Below, in pieces: positions 8,101 to 14,539 of a DNA stretch of 20,618 nucleotides. The DNA is taken from contig JBKHJR010000052.1 of NCBI GenBank assembly GCA_046537975.1, forward strand, positions 1 through 20,618, given 5' to 3'. Under the pieces are notes generated by a model. It saw nothing but the letters and a program-made list of their open reading frames with translations. It was not told the DNA's origin and made no database searches. The position numbers and the translations under genes were made by a program. Each line of letters opens with the position of its first letter. The first letter of the stretch is position 1. This stretch comes from JAWLDV01 sp046537975. Lineage in GTDB: Bacteria > Desulfobacterota > Desulfobulbia > Desulfobulbales > SURF-16.

Positions 8101-9460
8101 CAGCGTTCGGACCGGAAATTTCCGCAGGGCGGAAATGGAACTCAATGACGGACATGCCGGAATCCGAACCTCTAACGGCAAATGGTTGCCTTTCCAGGAC
8201 GATCGGGTGAAAGTGGTGCTGCCTGCCATGGGGCAACACGGGACTCCTCTTTTGGCCAAGGCCTTTGCCAGGAAAGGTATCAGGGCGGAGGCCCTGCCTC
8301 CTGCCGACGAAAAAGCTCTGAAGAAAGGCCGGGGCAATTCAAGCTGCAAGGAGTGTCTGCCGCTTCAGACTACTGTGGGTTCCATGCTCCAATATCTTTA
8401 TAACCGTCCGGAAGGAGAGGTGACTGCTTACTTTATGGCCAGTGCCAACGGTCCCTGCCGATTAGGCCAGTACCATGTTTTTTCCAAACGGACTATTACA
8501 AAACACGGTATCCCTGATGCCGCTGTCTTCTCCCTAACTCCATCCACCGGTTACGGCGGCCTGGGCAACAGGTTTACTCTGGCAGCCTGGAGGGCAATAG
8601 TTATCGGAGATATTTTTGATGAGATCAGGGCAACTGTTCTGGCCGGGGCCAAAGACAGGGAGCAGGGACTGGCAGTCCTGGATCGGGAATATAACAGGAT
8701 TCTGGAAGTGGTCGATCTGGACTGGAGGGAATTGGCCCGTCAGCTTGAGGAAAGTGCAGGAAAACTGGCCGGAATTGAGCTGATCAAACCCTACCATGAG
8801 ATCCCCAAAATTTCCTTGATCGGGGAGATTTACGTGCGGCATGATCCCATCTCTCTCCAGAATCTGGTGGAAAGGATGGCCGATCGGGGCTTTATCCTGC
8901 GTACAGCCCAGAACAGCGAGTGGTTTAAATACACCGATTGGCTGGTGCGCTCGAAAATTGAGGGGAAGCCTGATCTGAGCTGGTGGACCAAGTATTGGGC
9001 TAAAAAGTATTTTGACCGGCGGATCAGAAAGCTTCTGGCTCCCAGTGGACTTTTCTTTTACGAGGACAACATGGATGTGGAGACGGTGATCAAGGCAGGC
9101 AGCCATCATATTTCACCCCGCCTTACCGGCGAGGCCATATTGACCGTGGGATCCGCCCTTCATGAGATCCTTCATCCATCCTGCGGTGTCATTTCCATAG
9201 GACCGTTCGGCTGTATGCCCACCCGTCTGGCGGAATCCATCCTCAATGAAAAATTTACCACGACGGAAAAACGCCGACTCCTTGACGGCCAGGCTCCTGA
9301 AAAGTGGCGGGGGATACTGGATAGAGACCGCAAGTTCCCTTTTCTGGCCATAGAAACAGACGGCAATCCTTTCCCCCAGATTATCGAAGCCCGCCTGGAA
9401 GCATTCTGCCTCCAGGCCCGGCGTCTTAATAGTTTTCTGATAGAGAGTGGTTCACCTTGA
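5159..9460 (+). CDS. Giant acyl-CoA dehydratase activase-like protein with two BadF/HgdC domains plus DUF2229/HgdB-like region
   Basis: A 1433-residue multidomain protein. Domain 1 (about 1-280) is a divergent BadF/BcrA/HgdC-type ASKHA ATPase with CASGTG at C125 and cysteines C163, C167 and C171. Domain 2 (about 305-590) is a canonical copy: LGLDVGSTTTKG, FEIGGQDAKYTY near 408, ACSAGTGSF with C434, and DQCAAF with C474. A cysteine-rich linker follows (C595, C601, C605, C623). Next comes a DUF2229-like region (from about 660, with C711, C751 and C753) and an HgdB-like C-terminal part (C924, C1063/C1066 as CKEC, C1100, C1342, C1352). In the family the activator uses ATP to push a low-potential electron from a [4Fe-4S] cluster into a dehydratase or double-cubane-cluster reductase. 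Fusions of this length are annotated in anaerobes, but their substrate is not established to my knowledge. It is probably cytoplasmic. A weak GGAG lies 12 nt before the ATG. The stop codon sits inside a perfect 18-bp palindrome. Confidence 0.88.
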   Translation: MQDSLGICLGASTISMVALRRVNGNVETLWTKNRSHEGSPRGTLREMIEQLDSDYELVAATGRKFRHYLNLSTISEPEAVEIACRQLLPEDHPYRVLISAGGETFMVYHLDEDNRIQNIHTGNKCASGTGEFFIQQLGRMSINLDEIGQMELPEQVYQVSGRCSVFCKSDCTHALNKGIPKEKVVGGLSRMMAGKALELLKKLPKDHVMVIGGCTRNRPMIHYLDREINDLFIPDQACYFEAYGAAFWALSHQDEDGAKEQLQPMPKPDRIFGDQKLNLSFLEPLSKSGQWVDFKEHPRGKATAGDQTILGLDVGSTTTKGVIMRRRDKAILAADYLRTNGDPVGASRRVYESLADQLQVPITIEGLGVTGSGRQIAGLHAMTEGVINEIIAHATAAVHFDPEVDTIFEIGGQDAKYTYITNRVPSDYAMNEACSAGTGSFLEEAAKESLGLEVTDIGRTAYQGDHPPNFNDQCAAFIGSDIKSAAQEGIPVEDIVAGLVYSICMNYTNRVKGNRPVGGKVFVQGGVCYNEAVPAAMAALTGKKMVVPPEPGLMGAFGVALEVERRMEQGLLEKQEFDLQELTNREVRYREPFTCGGGKECDRGCEISRIEVAGKTYPFGGICNRYDNQIHKRRINSTGLNLVIQREHRVFRDLSPEDPEDQRPTVGMNRSFLVNTYFPFYNRFFAELGYRLVLPDTVDPEGVEQRNAPFCFPVELAHGYAANLLARDPDFYFLPHLRGIPAVDKGIDVSCTCVFLQGEPFYLSTAFLSFSPDRIISPHLDFSRGMSANLKAFQKVGGRLGSDRSKVKKALEAAAVEQENFRNDLKKMGEEALGQLRQDPERVAVVLFGRPYNSFVQEANKGIPAKLASRGYQVIPLDMLPYEEESLPSDSNMYWAMGQTILKGAAYVKRDPQLFATYITNFSCGPDSFLVGFFRDKMGNKPSLTLELDSHTADAGIETRIEAFLDIVRYYRQLQKNVNPSSVRTGNFRRAEMELNDGHAGIRTSNGKWLPFQDDRVKVVLPAMGQHGTPLLAKAFARKGIRAEALPPADEKALKKGRGNSSCKECLPLQTTVGSMLQYLYNRPEGEVTAYFMASANGPCRLGQYHVFSKRTITKHGIPDAAVFSLTPSTGYGGLGNRFTLAAWRAIVIGDIFDEIRATVLAGAKDREQGLAVLDREYNRILEVVDLDWRELARQLEESAGKLAGIELIKPYHEIPKISLIGEIYVRHDPISLQNLVERMADRGFILRTAQNSEWFKYTDWLVRSKIEGKPDLSWWTKYWAKKYFDRRIRKLLAPSGLFFYEDNMDVETVIKAGSHHISPRLTGEAILTVGSALHEILHPSCGVISIGPFGCMPTRLAESILNEKFTTTEKRRLLDGQAPEKWRGILDRDRKFPFLAIETDGNPFPQIIEARLEAFCLQARRLNSFLIESGSP

Positions 9461-9469
9461 TCAAGGTGA
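9452..9469. repeat. Perfect 18-bp palindrome at the end of the CoA-activase gene
   Basis: TCACCTTGATCAAGGTGA is self-complementary over all 18 bases and includes the TGA stop of the preceding gene. It lies between two convergent genes, but no T-run follows on either side, so it is not a standard intrinsic terminator. It may be a protein-binding dyad or a weak bidirectional stop. Confidence 0.7.
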
Positions 9470-9572
9470 GGTAAGGGGAGGTGGATGTTAACTAACTGAT
9501 TAATATAATTATTGGTCTTAGGCGCAGATGTATTATCGGTTCAAAAGCAGCTGGAGACTGAAATCTATTGTA

Positions 9573-11516
9573 TTATTTCTCTAAGAGATTGCTTATGTAA
9601 TGCTTCTGGGGCTGAGAGGGAATGAAGACAATCAGGTTGTTGTTCCAGCGGCTGATATAGTATTTGGTGAGAAAATACCTCATTTTGTTTTTGAGCTGGA
9701 CCAGGGTGGAACAGGAAGAATAAAAGTATTCGCCGTAATTGTTCTGAGTGACAATGGATGATTCCAGCCTTTTTGAGTTCCTGACCTCGAATTTTTCCAT
9801 GTTGATTACCACCAGGGCCCTGATCAACCTTTCCGGATTAAGCATTTCTTCGGCGGGGATTTTGCCAAAGTTGACCAGAGGAAAGAGATCGAGCATGAGT
9901 TCTATAAGCTTTTCTATATCGTTGAGGTAAATTTCCTGGAAGGAAGGGGTGATGCGAATAGTCGTTTTTTTTTGGATTATTCCGTTAATAACCAGTGAGG
10001 CCAGAAGCCTGGTCAGGTCATGATCTTCTTTAATCGGTTTGATCTTATCGGTTGTGATTTTTTGGGGAGAGGGCGTACCCTGGTAGGCCTGGTAATAATT
10101 GTTCTCTCCCTGTATTCTCCTGTGGAGTGTAATGTTTTCCTGCCGCATTACCTTGCGGGATATGCTCCGTAAATAAGGTATTTTGCCTTCCTTTTCCTCA
10201 TAATAGGTGAACAGTTTTTTGCCCAGGATAGCTATATCCCGGTTGCTTATAGTGGTTGCCGTTGAATCAAATGAGGCCTGAAGGTCTGAGAGTCGTTTAT
10301 AGGTGTTGAGAAGAAAAGAATGAACCCTTTTGCCTGTTTCAATGAGGTCATGATAATTCCAGACCTCGTTTTTTATCAGGGTGGCATAATTTTTGGGGAG
10401 GATATCCCATTTTTTCATTAATATTACGCCCTGTTTCAGGTCATCGTCACTTTTCCGGAAGTGTATGCCTTCCAGGGTTTTCATGAAAAGGCATTCCCTT
10501 ATAAGTTCAGCTTCGGTGGTCCTTTTCTGATGTCTGTAGAAAGATATTATTTCCTTGGCCAGGAGCAAATAGGGGTCTATCAGAGACAGGGGAAGTTCCT
10601 GTTCATTTTGCGGCAGTTGCTGAGGATAAGTAACCAGGCACTGAATCTTGGTGGAAAACAGGGGCAGTAATTGACTTTTTTCTTTGAACAGCAGCTCCAG
10701 GTAGGCAAACTTGATCAGGGACTTGTAAGGGCTGTCCAGGGCCTTGTTCATCTGCCACAGGCAGGCTCCAAAGATTTCGCTTTTGGGAATATCTGAAAAG
10801 TAGCCGAGGTCAACAAAGTTCTTGGGATTCAGACGCTTGCGTTCTATCTCTTTTTTTACGAAATTATGGTATTCCTCGATGCTCAATCCCGGAGGGACCA
10901 GCCACCAGAGAAGCATCTTGCCGGCTACCAGTATATGTGTGCGGAAGAGTTCATCCTTCAGCAGAATCTGGAGAGCAGAGCCGGCTGATTCCCCTTCCAC
11001 GGCTGATTCAAATTTATTCTCCCGGGTCCGGTCGATATCCATCAGGAAGAAATAGACTTCTTGACCTTTTCCCTGGGCCCATTCTTCTATAAGGCGGCAT
11101 TTCTTTTCGAGAAGTTTCCCCCCTTTTTCACCCATTTCTTCCCAGCGAATACTTATCCAGTAGTCACAATCCGATTTGGTTGTCTGGGCGATGGTGCCTA
11201 TACTACCGATTGTTTTTAGGGAGTGTATGTAGGAGTGCTCAGAGGGATAGGGCGAAGTTGTGTTTGGATTCCGGGCGCTGGAGTCCGGAAAATAACGCCT
11301 GAAAAGCTCATCATCCATATAGTTGTCTGGAAGGAAACGGCAGATCCCGTAGCAGCAATCCTGGTCGTCGATATAACCCGGCAAGTCCGGATAATTGCAA
11401 TGAAGAAGGTAGGGAATAACCCTGAATAGAAAATTCGCCTGATCCTTGTCAAAGTTTAAGGCTTTAACTTTCCGGTTGCGATTGTATGTCTGATAGCGCT
11501 TAATCCTTTCCTGCAT
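9573..11516 (-). CDS. cyaA: Class I adenylate cyclase, C-terminally short
   Basis: A 647-residue protein that makes cAMP from ATP, recognised by its close parallel to enterobacterial CyaA. Matching blocks are HCNYPDLPGYIDD (39-51) and YGICRFLPD; the nucleotidyltransferase-type motif GSIGTIAQTTKSDCDYW (104-120), with metal-binding aspartates D116 and D118 at the positions of E. coli D114/D116; ALQILLKDELFRTHILVAGK (181-200); and FGACLWQMNKALDSPYKSLIK (249-269). E. coli CyaA is about 848 residues. By recalled alignment this protein stops roughly 170 residues earlier, so the catalytic half is whole and the regulatory half is cut short. The ORF is intact, with no frameshift visible. No Shine-Dalgarno precedes the ATG. 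It is the last of five minus-strand genes, about 200 bp after folP, and probably has its own promoter. It converges with the CoA-activase gene. Confidence 0.9.
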   Translation of the reverse strand: MQERIKRYQTYNRNRKVKALNFDKDQANFLFRVIPYLLHCNYPDLPGYIDDQDCCYGICRFLPDNYMDDELFRRYFPDSSARNPNTTSPYPSEHSYIHSLKTIGSIGTIAQTTKSDCDYWISIRWEEMGEKGGKLLEKKCRLIEEWAQGKGQEVYFFLMDIDRTRENKFESAVEGESAGSALQILLKDELFRTHILVAGKMLLWWLVPPGLSIEEYHNFVKKEIERKRLNPKNFVDLGYFSDIPKSEIFGACLWQMNKALDSPYKSLIKFAYLELLFKEKSQLLPLFSTKIQCLVTYPQQLPQNEQELPLSLIDPYLLLAKEIISFYRHQKRTTEAELIRECLFMKTLEGIHFRKSDDDLKQGVILMKKWDILPKNYATLIKNEVWNYHDLIETGKRVHSFLLNTYKRLSDLQASFDSTATTISNRDIAILGKKLFTYYEEKEGKIPYLRSISRKVMRQENITLHRRIQGENNYYQAYQGTPSPQKITTDKIKPIKEDHDLTRLLASLVINGIIQKKTTIRITPSFQEIYLNDIEKLIELMLDLFPLVNFGKIPAEEMLNPERLIRALVVINMEKFEVRNSKRLESSIVTQNNYGEYFYSSCSTLVQLKNKMRYFLTKYYISRWNNNLIVFIPSQPQKHYISNLLEK

Positions 11517-11543
11517 TGATTATTTATTGATTGTCAGTTTTTG

Positions 11544-11572
11544 TATGTATGAATATTAATCAATGCTGTTAA
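11544..11572 (-). promoter_or_regulatory. Weak candidate promoter for the adenylate cyclase gene
   Basis: On the minus strand TTAACA (11572-11567) and TACATA (11549-11544) are 17 nt apart, about 28 nt upstream of the cya start. The -35 is 5 of 6 and the -10 only 3 of 6. The surrounding 197-bp gap (11517-11713) is AT-rich and shows no clear terminator for folP and no CRP-type site I would trust. Confidence 0.2.
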
Positions 11573-11713
11573 GAAATTATGAATTCGTTCTAACGCATGC
11601 GGGCTGGAATGGATGGCTCTTTTAATTTTTTTCTTCCATGGATGTATAAGAATGATATTTGCATTCTATTATCCTGCCCAATCACTTTTTATTTAGTTCC
11701 ACAGGCCATGAGA

Positions 11714-12529
11714 CTACACGTTCAGACTTTCTGTTAACTTAATGGCCTGAACAGTTCTGGCAACATCGTGGGTTCGGATCAGTGATGCCCCTTGGCCCGC
11801 GCATAAGGCGGAAATGATGGCACTGGCTTCATCTCTGTCTTCCGGATTCGCAATTCCCAACAACTTATGGATGAATGATTTGCGTGAATGCCCTATCAGT
11901 ACCGGCAGGCCGAGCTTTTTAAAGTAAGGAATATTTTTCAGGATAGTCAGGTTGTGTTCTAATGACTTGCCAAAACCTATGCCGGGATCAATAATTATCT
12001 TTTCCCGTTTTATACCTTGTGCTTCCGCCTGCCTGACCCGCTCGGACAGCATAGCTGAAACCTCGGCCAGGACATCAGCATATTCCGGGTTTTGCTGCAT
12101 GGTCCGGGGAGTCCCCTGCATGTGCATGATAATCACCGGGGCTCCGTATTTTAAAGCAACCCCGCCCATGTCTGGATCGAACTGCAAGCTGCTTATATCG
12201 TTGATTATATCCGCCCCCGCATCCATGCTCTGCTCCGCAACCGCAGCTTTAGTGGTGTCCACGGAAATCGGGGTATCGAAATGTTGCCTGATTGCTTTAA
12301 TTGCGGGAATGACGCGGTCCATCTCTTCTTCGAGGCTTACGCTGTCGGCATATGGCCGGGTTGACTCACCGCCGATGTCCAGGATATCCACTCCCTGAGT
12401 AACCATGTTTTCAACCTGATTGAGCAGGGATCCCTTATCTGCAAGTCTGCCGCCGTCGGAGAAGGAATCAGGGGTGACATTCAGTATACCCATAACCCCG
12501 GTGCGTCTATTGAAAACCTTCAGGTCCAA
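11714..12529 (-). CDS. folP: Dihydropteroate synthase
   Basis: A 271-residue enzyme that joins 6-hydroxymethyl-dihydropterin pyrophosphate to p-aminobenzoate to give dihydropteroate in folate synthesis; it is the sulfonamide target. The motifs are in family order: GILNVTPDSFSDGG (14-27), DIGGESTRP (51-59), DIINDISS (107-114), DPGIGFGKSLEHN (181-193), LIGHSRKSF (211-219) and IRTHDV (251-256). The start is TTG at 12529-12527 (minus), 3 nt after the ftsH stop, with GGAGG 11 nt upstream inside the end of ftsH. The only later candidate, ATG at codon 13, would remove the first strand of the barrel. The ftsH TAG is in the same frame as folP, so no upstream start is possible. The ftsH-folP order is common in Proteobacteria and implies co-transcription. 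Confidence 0.95.
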   Translation of the reverse strand: MDLKVFNRRTGVMGILNVTPDSFSDGGRLADKGSLLNQVENMVTQGVDILDIGGESTRPYADSVSLEEEMDRVIPAIKAIRQHFDTPISVDTTKAAVAEQSMDAGADIINDISSLQFDPDMGGVALKYGAPVIIMHMQGTPRTMQQNPEYADVLAEVSAMLSERVRQAEAQGIKREKIIIDPGIGFGKSLEHNLTILKNIPYFKKLGLPVLIGHSRKSFIHKLLGIANPEDRDEASAIISALCAGQGASLIRTHDVARTVQAIKLTESLNV

Positions 12530-12532
12530 TAC

Positions 12533-14377
12533 CTATTTTTCCTCCATCTCGGTTGTTTCCTCGTCTGCCGGCGAAGCAGAAATATCAATGCCGTGATCCT
12601 TCATGATTTTTTCTATATCAGCAGAAATCAGGGTCTCTCTTTCCAGAAGCTCCTCAGCAATATCTTTCAGGGCCTCGAGATTCTCATTGAGCAGGTCGTT
12701 TACTTTGTTATTGGAGTTAATAAGAAGATTTTTGATTTCCTTGTCAATTTTTATGGCAGTATCTTCGGAATAGTCACGGTGCTGGCTCATCTCCCTGCCC
12801 AGAAAGATCTGTTCTTCCTTCTTGCCAAAGGTTACCGGCCCCATATCATCACTCATTCCCCATTCGCAGACCATTTTGTGGGCCAGATCCGTGGCCCTTT
12901 CTATGTCATTACCGGAGCCGGTGGTTATCTCTCCCATTATAAGTTGTTCAGCTACCCTGCCTCCCAGAAGTATGCAAAGATTATTAAGGAGATAGGACTT
13001 GGCATGAGTGTAGTGTTCAACCGAGGGTAGCTGCTGGGTCAGTCCGAGGGCATGACCTCTGGGAATAATAGTTACTTTGTGGACCGGATCGGTCCCCGGT
13101 AACATTTTGGCGATCAGGGCATGGCCCGCTTCATGATAAGCGGTTATTTTCTTTTCTTCCTCGGTAATGATCATGCTTCTTCTTTCAGCCCCCATCATGA
13201 CCTTGTCCTTGGCTTTCTCCAGGTCATCCATGGTTACTTTTTCAGCATTATTATGAGCCGCCAGCAAGGCCGCTTCGTTCACCATGTTTTCCAGGTCAGC
13301 CCCGGAAAAACCCGGAGTTCCCCGGGCGATAACGGACCAGTCAATATCATCGGCAATAGGCAGTTGCTTGCCGTGGACCTTAAGGATTTTTTCCCTGCCC
13401 CCCACATCGGGTACAGGGACTACAATCTGCCTGTCAAAGCGCCCCGGCCTCAAGAGAGCAGGATCAAGGACGTCTGGACGATTGGTGGCGGCAATAATTA
13501 TAACGCCTTCGTTGGCTTCAAAACCGTCCATTTCTACAAGCAGCTGATTGAGGGTCTGTTCTCTTTCGTCATGGCCTCCTCCCAGACCTGCTCCCCGGTG
13601 CCGGCCTACAGCATCAATTTCATCAATGAATATAATACAGGGGGCGTTTTTTTTCCCTTGGGTAAATAAGTCTCTTACCCTGGATGCCCCAACGCCGACA
13701 AACATTTCCACGAAATCAGATCCGCTTATGGAGAAAAACGGGACTTCGGCCTCTCCGGCTATAGCTTTGGCCAGGAGGGTCTTCCCGGTACCGGGAGCTC
13801 CGGCCAGCAAAACTCCCTTGGGAATGCGGCCTCCCAGTTTGGTATATTTCTGGGGGTCTTTAAGGAAGGAGATTATCTCGTAGAGATCCTCTTTGGCTTC
13901 ATTTATACCGGCAACGTCCTTAAATGTGGTTTTGCTGGTCTCTTCATTAAGCACCCGGTGTTTGCTGCGTCCGAAACTCATGGCCTTGCCGCCGCTGCCC
14001 TGCATCTGCCGCATAAAAAAGATCCAGATCCCTATAAGCAGAAGCATAGGGAACCAGGATACCAATATGGTTATATACCAGGGAGTTTCCGGCTCTTTTT
14101 TTACCTGGATATTCACCCCGTTCTCCCGCAGGGAGGGAATGAGTTCAGTGTCAGCATCAGGAGTAATGACCTTGAAAGGCTGACCGTTGTTTTTGCCGGT
14201 GATTTTTTCGCCTTGAATAGTCACTGATTTTATATCTCCGGATTCTACGGAGGCCACAAAATCACTGTAGGTCATCTCAAACGTGTTGTTCTGCGGGGAC
14301 TTGAATATGTTGAAAAGCAGGATCATGGACAGGCCGATGATCAGCCACATGGAGATATTCTTATAGAAGTTATTCAT
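12533..14377 (-). CDS. ftsH: ATP-dependent zinc metalloprotease FtsH
   Basis: A 614-residue membrane-anchored AAA+ protease that degrades misfolded membrane proteins and regulatory proteins as a hexamer in the inner membrane. Two helices (about 9-26 and 102-121) flank a periplasmic domain. The AAA module has Walker A GAPGTGKT (193-200), Walker B IIFIDEID (248-255), GGGHDEREQTLNQLLVEMDG (268-287) and the second region of homology with ATNRPDVLDPALLRPGRFDR. The zinc protease site is HEAGH (418-422), with the third ligand D494 in SGNDIERATD. Length is normal for the family. The C-terminal tail is acidic. The ATG start lacks a visible Shine-Dalgarno. The 162-bp gap to carB (14378-14539) shows no terminator, so expression from carAB or from its own promoter are both possible. 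Confidence 0.97.
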   Translation of the reverse strand: MNNFYKNISMWLIIGLSMILLFNIFKSPQNNTFEMTYSDFVASVESGDIKSVTIQGEKITGKNNGQPFKVITPDADTELIPSLRENGVNIQVKKEPETPWYITILVSWFPMLLLIGIWIFFMRQMQGSGGKAMSFGRSKHRVLNEETSKTTFKDVAGINEAKEDLYEIISFLKDPQKYTKLGGRIPKGVLLAGAPGTGKTLLAKAIAGEAEVPFFSISGSDFVEMFVGVGASRVRDLFTQGKKNAPCIIFIDEIDAVGRHRGAGLGGGHDEREQTLNQLLVEMDGFEANEGVIIIAATNRPDVLDPALLRPGRFDRQIVVPVPDVGGREKILKVHGKQLPIADDIDWSVIARGTPGFSGADLENMVNEAALLAAHNNAEKVTMDDLEKAKDKVMMGAERRSMIITEEEKKITAYHEAGHALIAKMLPGTDPVHKVTIIPRGHALGLTQQLPSVEHYTHAKSYLLNNLCILLGGRVAEQLIMGEITTGSGNDIERATDLAHKMVCEWGMSDDMGPVTFGKKEEQIFLGREMSQHRDYSEDTAIKIDKEIKNLLINSNNKVNDLLNENLEALKDIAEELLERETLISADIEKIMKDHGIDISASPADEETTEMEEK

Positions 14378-14539
14378 AAATTTTACGGTTCAAGGTTTGA
14401 GGTATTTTTTATTTACCGGGAACAGGAGAGAACTTATTCTAATTACCCTTGTTATTGCCACTAAATTGGTGGTTACTTGCAGTTAATGAATTGTACGATC
14501 TATTCAAGATAAGTATTCCTGCTCCAAATGTCCAGAGCC

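Noticed and set aside
7328..8239. 303-codon minus-strand ORF
   Set aside because: It lies entirely opposite conserved DUF2229/HgdB-like coding sequence, and its translation has no recognisable domain; long antisense ORFs are common in coding DNA of this composition.
13121..13669. 182-codon plus-strand ORF opposite ftsH
   Set aside because: It is antisense to the FtsH AAA and protease domains, whose motifs are unmistakable on the minus strand.
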